A DNA stretch of 18,653 nt from JBGTFE01 sp041747435 (GTDB taxonomy: Bacteria; Acidobacteriota; Blastocatellia; Pyrinomonadales; Pyrinomonadaceae), in NCBI GenBank assembly GCA_041747435.1, contig JBGTFE010000149.1, positions 1-18,653 of the forward strand, written 5' to 3'. The position numbers and the translations under genes are program-made. Of the stretch, positions 1 through 7,167 are shown piece after piece (position 1 is the stretch's first letter; every line of letters begins with the position of its first letter). The notes under the pieces are model-generated. The model had not been told where the DNA came from, made no database searches, and worked only from the letters and a program-made list of their open reading frames with translations.

Positions 1-41
1 CTATCCCTGTTAATTCTCCTTTCAAAAAAATAGAAAAAACT

Positions 42-70
42 TGTAAGGAATTTCCGTTTCAAACGACTAA
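42..70 (+). promoter_or_regulatory. possible ECF-type promoter of the first sigma gene
   Basis: TGTAAGGAATTT starting at 42 resembles the TGTAA or GGAATTT -35 boxes of many ECF-type promoters. CGACTA at 64-69, 17 bases after TGTAA, resembles the CGTCTA -10 box. The placement about 50 bases before the sigma gene would fit autoregulation, which is common for ECF factors. This is a consensus match by eye with no transcript evidence, and no regulon comparison was possible. Confidence 0.35.
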
Positions 71-73
71 CGA

Positions 74-95
74 TTGTAAGCAATTATTCTTACAA
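74..95. promoter_or_regulatory. TTGTAAG/CTTACAA inverted repeat in the sigma gene leader
   Basis: TTGTAAG (74-80) and CTTACAA (89-95) form a perfect 7-bp inverted repeat with an 8-base loop. It sits between the proposed promoter and the ribosome binding site (TAAGGAG, 102-108). TTGTAAG also occurs in direct orientation at 41-47, inside the proposed -35 box. It could be an operator or a leader hairpin. The repeat is seen directly; the role is inferred. Confidence 0.45.
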
Positions 96-118
96 AAAAT
101 CTTAAGGAGTTTACTGAA

Positions 119-673
119 ATGGAAACACAAATTACACCCGAAATTTTTGAAGATGAAGCGGTCAAGCATCTGAACGATCTATACCGTACCGCCAAACGTT
201 TGACGATGAACGAAACCGATGCCGAAGACCTCGTTCAGGAAACATTTATGCAGGCGTGGAAATCGTTTGAGCACTACGAACTCGGAACAAACTGCCGCGC
301 CTGGCTTTATAAAATTCTCTTTAATAAATACGATCATCATCGCCGCAAAAAATACACGCAGGCGAAATATATGCAGGAAGCCGACGATCTCGTTTTTTTG
401 AATTCGGCGTTTGTCGCGCCGATCCCCGAATTTTTGACGGACGAAGAAGTGATCGCCGCTTTGAACAAACTTCCGGAACATTATCGCTCGGTCGTGCTGC
501 TGGCGGACGTCCAGGAATTTGATTACAAAGAAGTCGCCGAAATTTTGCAAATTCCGATCGGAACGGTGATGTCGCGCCTGAACCGTGCAAGAACGCAGCT
601 GAAAAAATCATTGGCGCGCGTCGCGGGCGAATATGGAATAAAAACAGCACGCGTAAACGCGGGAATTTTTTAG
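119..673 (+). CDS. ECF-family RNA polymerase sigma factor (RpoE/SigR-like)
   Basis: The 184-residue product has the two-domain layout of an extracytoplasmic-function sigma factor. Region 2 is at about residues 15-80, with the conserved DAEDLVQETF stretch and an RAWLYKI segment after it. Region 4 is at about 112-168 and contains LPEHYRSVVLLADVQEF followed by a helix-turn-helix ending GTVMSRLNRARTQL. It would direct core RNA polymerase to a stress or envelope regulon. The ATG start is supported by TAAGGAG ten bases upstream. No anti-sigma factor gene follows; the gene ends in a strong terminator, so any partner lies elsewhere or left of the window. The basic linker HHRRKK is typical of the SigR/RpoE-like branch. 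The family call is firm; the regulon is unknown. Confidence 0.93.
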   Translation: METQITPEIFEDEAVKHLNDLYRTAKRLTMNETDAEDLVQETFMQAWKSFEHYELGTNCRAWLYKILFNKYDHHRRKKYTQAKYMQEADDLVFLNSAFVAPIPEFLTDEEVIAALNKLPEHYRSVVLLADVQEFDYKEVAEILQIPIGTVMSRLNRARTQLKKSLARVAGEYGIKTARVNAGIF

Positions 674-707
674 GTTTTCATTGCTTTTCTTGTCTGCTTA
701 AATGGGA

Positions 708-748
708 AGCGTTGAGATTTCGTTAGGTCTCAACGCTATTTTTTTATT
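708..748 (+). terminator. intrinsic terminator after the sigma gene
   Basis: A perfect 10-bp stem AGCGTTGAGA (708-717) pairs with TCTCAACGCT (728-737) across a 10-base loop, followed by ATTTTTTTATT. The T-run overlaps the last codons of the convergent kinase-like gene (stop at 744-746). There is no T-run on the other strand, so it should act only for the + strand sigma gene. Confidence 0.9.
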
Positions 749-1379
749 CTTGTTCGCTGTCGTTGTTCAGAATTATGTCGGCTGCCGGCTTCGGATCATC
801 GTTCTCAAAATGAATTCTATGTGTGGGAAAATAAACCGCTTCGTAAGCCGAGATGGTTTCTTCCGGCGACAAACCCTCTTGCGCGCGTGCGATGGCGCGT
901 TTCAAAGCGGTTTCAAACGAACATTCGATCCAAATCTTCGGGACAAGGCGTTCGATGAACTCCGCTTTGAACAGAAAAATTCCTTCGAGCAAAATCACAT
1001 CGACATTTTCATAAACATATTCGCGTTTTCGGTATTCTTGGTCGGTTTCTTCGCCAAAATCCGCGACCAAATGAACTACGCGATTCCTTTTCAAGGGCAA
1101 GATCAATCGATCAAACATTTCCTCAAAGCGAATAGCATTTTTGTAAAAGTTCTCAGCAGTATTCGTTTTAGTCAGACGAATCTGCGGCAAATTGAGCCAA
1201 GCGTCGATGTTTATTCCAACAGCGTTGACGCTTTTTTGCCGAATTGCTTCGACAAGCTTTGCGGTAACAAATCCTTTTCCGCTCCCGTCAATGCCAGAAA
1301 TGCCGACGAGCAAACTTTGGTTCATCGGCATTTCTTTAAATTTTATTGAGATTATTTCGGAAACTTTTTCAACGTCCAT
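744..1379 (-). CDS. uridine-kinase/phosphoribulokinase-type P-loop kinase
   Basis: The 211-residue protein has a P-loop GISGIDGSGKG at residues 26-36, a Walker-B-like VILLEGIFLF near 130-140, and an AIARAQEG arginine-rich segment of the lid type. These are features of the uridine kinase superfamily, which phosphorylates nucleosides or other small substrates in the cytosol; the real substrate is not evident. The usual Ser/Thr after the P-loop lysine is Gly (K35-G36), which is atypical. It is the third gene of an operon, 12 bases after the ECF sigma gene. No clear ribosome site precedes this ATG. An internal ATG at residue 19, seven residues before the P-loop, is a credible alternative start. 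The link with sigma and STAS genes suggests a regulated accessory role, which is inference. Confidence 0.8.
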   Translation of the reverse strand: MDVEKVSEIISIKFKEMPMNQSLLVGISGIDGSGKGFVTAKLVEAIRQKSVNAVGINIDAWLNLPQIRLTKTNTAENFYKNAIRFEEMFDRLILPLKRNRVVHLVADFGEETDQEYRKREYVYENVDVILLEGIFLFKAEFIERLVPKIWIECSFETALKRAIARAQEGLSPEETISAYEAVYFPTHRIHFENDDPKPAADIILNNDSEQE

Positions 1380-1391
1380 TTCGCCAAAAAT

Positions 1392-1997
1392 TCAGTTGCG
1401 GCTAAAAAAATTGACTTCGATTTCGCTGCGGAGCCGGACGCGCGCCCGGTGAAGCATCGTCCAAAGATTATTTGCGGAAATATTTAGCGCTTCGCAAACT
1501 TCATCGCTGCTTAAACCCTCGATTTCGCGCAATATGAAGGCTGCCGCCGTCTGTTTCGGAAGCTTCGCCAGACAGCGATTGATGATCTCCCAAAACTCTC
1601 GATTTTCAACCAGTTCGTTCGGTTTGGCATTCCACGCCGACGCCGCAAACTCGGTTTTCCAATGTCCGTCCGCCTGAAAAAACTCTTCATCGCCGGAAAA
1701 GTCAAACGTTTCTTCGCGCGCTGTTTTGCGAAAGTGATCGACGATTTTGTTTTTTAGAATGGAAGTCAGCCAGGTTCGCTCGGATGATCTATTCAAAAAC
1801 CCGTCGCTGGATTTCAGGACCGCAAGCAAAGTTTCCTGCACGAGGTCTTCGGCGGCAGATTCGTCGCGTACGCGCCGGATTGCAAAGCGATAAAGAAAAT
1901 TAGCATGCTCTTCGACGAGTTCGGCGACATTAGAATAGTTTGTAGTTTGCAGAACAGGGGCGTTCATTGTTTCGATTCCAACCGACGATGTGATCAT
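1392..1997 (-). CDS. ECF-family sigma factor (second)
   Basis: The product (201 residues from this start) shows sigma region 2 at about residues 20-90, with SAAEDLVQETLLAVL and RTWLTSILKNKIVDHFRK. Region 4 at about 135-195 has LPKQTAAAFILREIEGLSSDEVCEALNIS and a closing recognition helix NNLWTMLHRARVRLR. It resembles the ECF group often filed as TIGR02943. The open frame extends 14 codons further upstream, but the ATG at 1997 has GAAAGGAGTG just before it and overlaps the upstream STAS gene's stop as ATGA, so this start is preferred. The preceding gene encodes a STAS protein and the next a P-loop kinase, all on one transcript. The STAS partner may tune its activity, but no anti-sigma kinase gene is present. 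Family assignment is confident. Confidence 0.92.
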   Translation of the reverse strand: MITSSVGIETMNAPVLQTTNYSNVAELVEEHANFLYRFAIRRVRDESAAEDLVQETLLAVLKSSDGFLNRSSERTWLTSILKNKIVDHFRKTAREETFDFSGDEEFFQADGHWKTEFAASAWNAKPNELVENREFWEIINRCLAKLPKQTAAAFILREIEGLSSDEVCEALNISANNLWTMLHRARVRLRSEIEVNFFSRN

Positions 1998-2260
1998 TTC
2001 AACACTCCTTTCAGCTGTTCGCACAAAAATGGCGAGCAATTAAAAAAAACCACTTCGCGGCGGCGCAATTCACCAAAAAACGGAATCGCTTTTCGCTCGA
2101 TGAACGAAACGTCCGCGAGATCAAGAGCCAAATCAATACCTTCCGAAAGGATTTTTTCGCACATGTTTTTGACTTCGGATATCCAATCACCGCCAACGCG
2201 ACCTTCAAGTTTGAGCGTCGCCGTATTTCTAGTTCGATTAATTTCTGTGATTTTCAGCAT
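1994..2260 (-). CDS. STAS-domain (anti-anti-sigma-like) protein
   Basis: The 88-residue protein fits a single STAS domain. An N-terminal beta strand pair (TATLKLEGRVGGDWISEV) is followed by a helix and LALDLADVSFIERKAIPFFGELRRR. That corresponds to the 'D-x-S-x-x-D/S-S' loop segment of SpoIIAA/RsbV proteins. The usual phosphorylatable Ser after the DVSFI stretch reads ERKA here, so phosphorylation control is doubtful. It is the first gene of the STAS, sigma, P-loop kinase operon and overlaps the sigma gene by four bases, implying translational coupling. The ribosome site is weak (GAAGAAA and AGGA very close to the ATG). A role in controlling the adjacent sigma factor is inferred from context alone. 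Confidence 0.8.
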   Translation of the reverse strand: MLKITEINRTRNTATLKLEGRVGGDWISEVKNMCEKILSEGIDLALDLADVSFIERKAIPFFGELRRREVVFFNCSPFLCEQLKGVLK

Positions 2261-2299
2261 TCCTGTATTTCTTCGTCCGAGATGAACGCTGATGTGTAT

Positions 2300-2315
2300 T
2301 TCAATTGGTGTGCCA
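2300..2315 (-). promoter_or_regulatory. weak sigma-54-like -24/-12 element upstream of the STAS operon
   Basis: On the minus strand TGGCACACCAATTGAA matches the sigma-54 consensus TGGCACG-N4-TTGCW in spacing and in the -24 box, but the -12 GC is GA. It would place transcription about 30 bases before the STAS start at 2260. The TGGCAC half overlaps a TTTCGTGG repeat unit, so the match could be chance. It is of interest because the next gene upstream encodes a sigma-54 activator. Confidence 0.25.
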
Positions 2316-2446
2316 CGAAACCTGAATCGGGTTATTTGTTATAAACAGGTGAGTTAGAGTCAATTGTAGTAAATCGGCGAAGGGCAATTCGCACGATATT
2401 TCGTGGTTTCGTGGTTCGTGGACACGATATTTCGTGGGTTCGTGAG
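2313..2446. repeat. intergenic CCACGAAA-type inverted/tandem repeat element
   Basis: This fills much of the 239-base gap between the large regulator and the STAS operon. CACGATATTTCGTGG occurs twice (2392-2406 and 2423-2437), each an imperfect palindrome. Between and around them are 7-8-base units TTTCGTGG, TTTCGTGG and TTCGTGG. An inverse unit CCACGAAACC at 2313-2322 pairs with GGTTTCGTGG at 2405-2414. It looks like a decayed intergenic palindromic element. It could also be a cluster of sites for a DNA-binding regulator, because a perfect palindrome of the same kind lies before the regulator gene at 8576. The rest of the gap holds no gene. Confidence 0.7.
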
Positions 2447-2499
2447 ATTGGAGTTTCGCTTTTAGCGATGCGCCCAAAATTGCAGCCTGGACGTGTGAC

Positions 2500-5400
2500 T
2501 CAAAGCGATTTCTGCGGACGTTGAACGTCGAGTTTTTTCATCCGACTGCGAAGCGTGTTCGGATGTAGATTAAGGATCTGCGCGGCGCCGTTCGCGCCTT
2601 CGATTTTCCAGTGCGTCGTTTCAAGAACGGCGAGAATATGCTGCCGCTCGACATCTTGCAAAGCCGATGCACGCGGACGAATAGGCGCTGTCTGACTATT
2701 TGATGTCAAAGCTTGTGCGGCAAAGCCTTCGGTCGTTTCTGTCCGGCGATTCAGAATTGAAATTGCATCAACGCGCAGCGATTTTTCATCCGGCGGCGCC
2801 AGTACAACAGCGCGTTCGATGATGTTTTGAAGTTCGCGCACATTGCCGGACCAATCGTAATTGACGAATTGGTTCATTGCGTCAGTCGGAACATTTTGGA
2901 TCTGCTTGCCGAATTTCCTCGCGAAATTTTGTAAGAAAAACGTCACAAGCAACGGAATATCTTCGCGGCGTTCGCGCAGCGATGGAATGCGAATCGGAAA
3001 AACATTGAGTCGATAAAACAAATCCGACCGAAATTTTCCTGCCTTAATTTCGTCTTCCAAATCACGATTTGTCGCGGCGATCACCCGCACATCAACTTTC
3101 ACAGTTTTACTGCTTCCGACTGATTCAAATTCGCCTTCCTGAAGAACGCGCAGCAGTTTTACCTGTGTTTCTATTGGCAATTCGCCGACCTCGTCGAGGA
3201 AAATCGTGCCGCCATTTGCCAATTCAAACCGACCGGCGCGTTTATCAACGGCACCGGTGAACGCGCCCTTTGTATGTCCAAAAAGTTCGGATTCGACCAA
3301 TCCGGCTGTAATTGCACCGCAATTCACTTTGACAAGCGGACGATTTTTTCGCTCGCTAAAATTATGAATGGCGCGGGCGATAAGCTCTTTACCGGTTCCC
3401 GTTTCACCCGTGATCAAAACCGTCGCATCGGTCGGTGCAACACGCTCAACTTTTTGCAGGGTTTCAAGCAGAGCCGGACTGTCGCCGATGATCTCTTCAA
3501 AATTATGCTGTTGGCGGATTTCTTCCTGCAAATAGATATTTTCCTCGTGCAGCTGGTCTTTTAATTGTTCAACTTCCGCCAAAGCAACGCGCAATTCTTC
3601 TTCGGCGTGAAGGCGTTCCAATTCCGCACCGGCACGCGCCGCAAAAATTCTAAGAAGCGATTCGCCCTGCGCCGTGTGAACGAGCGGTTTGTCGTCGAGA
3701 ACAGCCAAATGACCAACGACTTGCCCGCTTGTCGCATAAAGCGGAATTCCCAAATAGCCATCGGCATTTAATGCGGCAAGGTCTTTGTCATTCGGAAAAA
3801 GCTGCCGGACACCGCTCGGGTAATAACAGGTTTGACCTTTGAACACATTCAAACACGGCGTTTCACCGAGTTCGTAGCTGACATTTTCCGCAAGCCCGTC
3901 GCCCTGCCAGAACGCGACCATCTTTGCTTTTGCCTTTTCACGAAGCTGCAGATAGTCGCGGCATTCGGTTACAAACGCATAGCGCACACCTAGACTGTCA
4001 GCAAGATGCTTAACCATCGAAGCAAAAAAATTGTCACCCGTTACGCCCGCTGTGCCTTCCATAACCGAGCGCAGGGTTTCTTCCGCTTTTCGCCTCTGCG
4101 CCGCTTCTTCTTTCATTTCTGCGTAAAGCTGAACATTCTCGAGCGAAATCGCGGCTTGCGAAGCCAAGATCTGACAAATCTTGATTCTTTCCGGCGTGAA
4201 CGCGCCGCTTACAGCATTATTTTCGAGATAAAGTAATCCGCGCAAACGACCTTGATTGATGATCGGAACGCACATTATCGAAGACGGTTGATAACGCAAA
4301 ATATAAGTATCATTGCCATATTTCTGATCGCTTTTCGCATCTGGCAAAACTACGTTTTCCAAAGTTCTTTGGGCAAAATTTATCACGCTGAGCGGCAAAT
4401 TGTTTGTTACGGAAAGCGGAATCGGATCGTGCAGCTTTGTTTCAAGATTCTCGAGTGAATCTTCGGCAAAAACGAACATTTCGCCATCGCGTTCGAGAAT
4501 CAAACTGCCGCGCTGTGCGCCTGCGTTTTCGATCGTGATGCGAATCAGTTTGGTCAATAACTTTTCAAATTCGACCTCGCCGGTAATCGCCTGTGCAGCT
4601 TTAGTAACGCTGAAAATGTCGAGTTCGCCCAAATCAACTTCGGACGGTTTTTTTGAAAGAAAGTTTTTTTGTAAATCAAACAGTTCGGAATATTTGCTTT
4701 GTAAATGTTCGACTTTGGCGCTTGCGCCCCAATCCGCGTAATAACGGCTTGCTTCGGACAAAAACACGATGCCGATATTTTTCTGTCCGCGATCCAACCA
4801 AAATTTTGCGTAAAGTTCGTTTGCAAGCGCCTGATGCTGAATCGATTTTGTGTCGTCCGCGTAAGCAATTGCCTTTTCATAAAGTTCGATAGCCGAAATT
4901 GCCTGACCTTTAACGCGCTCGGTTTCCGCGGATAAAAGCAGCGACCAACAGAGGAAATTTTCGGGACAGTTTTCAGCAAGGATGGCTAGGGATTTTTGCG
5001 CGGTTGAAATGTCAGACCCGCGCGCAACCGCAGACGGTTCTGACTCGACCGTAATCAATCCATTCCAAAAATCAAAAATCGGCGTCCAGATCATTCCTTC
5101 GAGTTGATGCGCGATCTTTCCGGCTTTCGCGGCGGCTTCGAGCGCAGTTTCGCGATCATCAAAATGGTAGCAAAGCTGCATTTTCATTATTGCGTGAAAC
5201 ATCGTGAAAAACGGATTGTCACGGTAGGTTTCTATGTACTCGTTTTCGTCAAAATCATCCGTTGAAAAAGAAGTCGGCGCGGCGGTTTCGCCCCGCAATG
5301 CCCGCGCCCAATGGAGCATCAGATTATGAGAATCGGCAAAACTCGCAACTTTTAATTTCTGAATCAACGCAAGACTCGGCAAATGATCCTGCACAAATTT

Positions 5401-7167
5401 TTCAAGGTCGTTGGCAATCAAAACCGCTGCCCACGCTTCGGTTGACGCGCCGTATGCCGCGTAAAGAAAATCGCCCGCTTCGAGTCCGCTTCGGCACGCC
5501 TCCTGCGCGTGTTCGACGCAGATTTGAAAGGGTTTTCGCCAGAGCGCGACATGCGCGTGAAATTGCTGGTGAATCTTGGCGCGTCGCCGCAAATCGTGGA
5601 AACGTTCGTTGACATTCAAGGCTAATTCGCCAAATTCATACGCGGATTCAAAATCTCCGCGCACCGCGCCGACGGTGATGGCGTGTGTAACATAACCATA
5701 AGCCGATTCCGCGGCATTACCGTCTGTCAACGACAATCTCACCATAGTCGCCGAAATCAAACGCGCCAAAACCGCGTCGCCTGTGATATAAACCGACGAC
5801 CAAATATCCGTCAGAATATTCATCACCATCCGCGTTTCTGCGTCGGTCATCGTGGGCAGATCGATCAGCGACGCGATACTGCGATCGCCGAGCAATTTCC
5901 GAATCGCTTCGATCTCATTTTCCAGCGCGCCTTGTTTTTCTCTGTCAGAATCGGGAAACGAAATATCGAAAAGCGCGAGACTTTTGCGGGCAGTGGCAAT
6001 GGAATCGGCATAGCGCGTCAGATTTTCAAATTGAAGCATCCGAAGATTAAAAACTTTTGCTCGGTCCAAATTCGATTTAGCACGTTTCAGCAGGGATTCC
6101 GTCAGCTTTTCAACTTCATCAAAATTACCGCACAGATATTCACATTCGGCGGTTTCGAGAAATAGATCAAAGGTAAATTCATAGTTTGAATCCCACCGTT
6201 TTTCGGTAAGAAGACTCGCACCTGTTTCGAGATAATTGAGCGCGGCTTCAAAAGCGGCGGATGATTTTGCTTTGCGCCCAGCGTCAAAATTAAATCGAGC
6301 GAGTTGCAATAATTCATCTTGGTCGGTGATAAGATTTCTCGCGAAATTCAGATGCCTGACGACATCGAAAACCTTTTCATCGACTTGAGGCGCGAGCAAT
6401 CGCCCTGCGGTAAGATGAACAAACTGCTTTTTTTCTTCCGGAATCATCGAATAAGCCGCCTGCTGAATGCGATCGTGCAAGAAAGAATAATTTGGTGTCG
6501 CTTTTTCTGTTTCAGCGGTTGTCTCGCTGGCTTGAAAATCGCGCGTCGACGGCAAAATCAGTCCTTCGTAGATTGCTTCTTCCAGATCTCCGGCAACGGC
6601 TTCCTGCGTCTGTTCACTAACGACCGCCAGTGTTTGTTCGTCAAACGGGTCGCCGATACAGGAGACAAGCATCAAAATGTTTTGCACTCTTTCGGAAAGG
6701 CGTTGAATCTTACGCGTCATCAGATCGATCACATTGTCGGTTACGCCCGCGCCTGAAATGTCCTCGATTTGATAGTTCCAACGCCTTTGCTCGTAATTAA
6801 ATTTGAGAAAATTTTCCTGTTTGAGAGTTTGCAAAAACTGTCGGACAAAAAAGGGATTGCCGCCGGTTTTTTCCCAAACGAGCTGCGCCAACGGCTCGGC
6901 AGCGGCACTCTCGCCGTGCAAAGTGTCACTCACAAATCGGGTTAAATCCGTCAATTGCAGAGATTTAAGCATTAAACGGTGGATCTCAACGCCGCAAGAT
7001 TCCAACCCGCGCAAAGTCCGAATCAAAGGGTGCGCGGCATCAACCTCATTGTCTCGATAGGCACCAATCAGCAAAAAATGTCGAATATCGGGAATGGTCA
7101 AAAGTGGCTGCAAAAGGCTCAACGTCGCCGAATCAGCCCATTGCAAATCGTCAAGAAAAATAACCAA
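2500..7167 (-). CDS. C-terminal part of a giant kinase/ATPase/GAF/sigma-54 activator (frameshifted)
   Basis: This open frame (1555 residues) is the downstream part of a gene that starts at 8513. Homologous coding extends upstream of its nominal TTG start to about 7218, where the frame changes. Residues 1-10 hold the Walker B of the AAA ATPase (VIFLDDLQWAD). About 330-840 are helical TPR/MalT-like repeats. Two GAF domains lie at about 850-1020 and 1040-1195, with a coiled coil at about 1190-1222. A sigma-54 AAA+ domain spans about 1225-1465, with Walker A GETGTGKE (K1260), GAFTGA (1301-1306), FLDEVGEL and the LNVFPIRIPSLRER arm. A Fis-type helix-turn-helix ends the protein (about 1510-1550, HPNTLRSRMKKL). 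The intact GAFTGA loop means it should contact sigma-54 polymerase. The GAF domains are likely sensory; the ligand is unknown. No ribosome site supports independent initiation at 7167. Confidence 0.9.
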   Translation of the reverse strand: MVIFLDDLQWADSATLSLLQPLLTIPDIRHFLLIGAYRDNEVDAAHPLIRTLRGLESCGVEIHRLMLKSLQLTDLTRFVSDTLHGESAAAEPLAQLVWEKTGGNPFFVRQFLQTLKQENFLKFNYEQRRWNYQIEDISGAGVTDNVIDLMTRKIQRLSERVQNILMLVSCIGDPFDEQTLAVVSEQTQEAVAGDLEEAIYEGLILPSTRDFQASETTAETEKATPNYSFLHDRIQQAAYSMIPEEKKQFVHLTAGRLLAPQVDEKVFDVVRHLNFARNLITDQDELLQLARFNFDAGRKAKSSAAFEAALNYLETGASLLTEKRWDSNYEFTFDLFLETAECEYLCGNFDEVEKLTESLLKRAKSNLDRAKVFNLRMLQFENLTRYADSIATARKSLALFDISFPDSDREKQGALENEIEAIRKLLGDRSIASLIDLPTMTDAETRMVMNILTDIWSSVYITGDAVLARLISATMVRLSLTDGNAAESAYGYVTHAITVGAVRGDFESAYEFGELALNVNERFHDLRRRAKIHQQFHAHVALWRKPFQICVEHAQEACRSGLEAGDFLYAAYGASTEAWAAVLIANDLEKFVQDHLPSLALIQKLKVASFADSHNLMLHWARALRGETAAPTSFSTDDFDENEYIETYRDNPFFTMFHAIMKMQLCYHFDDRETALEAAAKAGKIAHQLEGMIWTPIFDFWNGLITVESEPSAVARGSDISTAQKSLAILAENCPENFLCWSLLLSAETERVKGQAISAIELYEKAIAYADDTKSIQHQALANELYAKFWLDRGQKNIGIVFLSEASRYYADWGASAKVEHLQSKYSELFDLQKNFLSKKPSEVDLGELDIFSVTKAAQAITGEVEFEKLLTKLIRITIENAGAQRGSLILERDGEMFVFAEDSLENLETKLHDPIPLSVTNNLPLSVINFAQRTLENVVLPDAKSDQKYGNDTYILRYQPSSIMCVPIINQGRLRGLLYLENNAVSGAFTPERIKICQILASQAAISLENVQLYAEMKEEAAQRRKAEETLRSVMEGTAGVTGDNFFASMVKHLADSLGVRYAFVTECRDYLQLREKAKAKMVAFWQGDGLAENVSYELGETPCLNVFKGQTCYYPSGVRQLFPNDKDLAALNADGYLGIPLYATSGQVVGHLAVLDDKPLVHTAQGESLLRIFAARAGAELERLHAEEELRVALAEVEQLKDQLHEENIYLQEEIRQQHNFEEIIGDSPALLETLQKVERVAPTDATVLITGETGTGKELIARAIHNFSERKNRPLVKVNCGAITAGLVESELFGHTKGAFTGAVDKRAGRFELANGGTIFLDEVGELPIETQVKLLRVLQEGEFESVGSSKTVKVDVRVIAATNRDLEDEIKAGKFRSDLFYRLNVFPIRIPSLRERREDIPLLVTFFLQNFARKFGKQIQNVPTDAMNQFVNYDWSGNVRELQNIIERAVVLAPPDEKSLRVDAISILNRRTETTEGFAAQALTSNSQTAPIRPRASALQDVERQHILAVLETTHWKIEGANGAAQILNLHPNTLRSRMKKLDVQRPQKSL

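Noticed and set aside
16..20. Minus-strand ribosome site (AGGAG) for a divergent gene at the left edge
   Set aside because: No start codon lies between it and the window edge; the gene, if any, would begin outside the window.
702..1349. 215-codon + strand open frame
   Set aside because: It lies entirely antisense to the P-loop kinase gene, begins inside the terminator hairpin, and its translation shows no domain.
2392..2446. CRISPR array
   Set aside because: The repeat units are 7-15 bases, spacing is irregular, only two longer copies exist, and no cas genes are nearby.
5683..6165. 160-codon + strand open frame
   Set aside because: Antisense to the helical-repeat region of the giant regulator; low-complexity basic translation.
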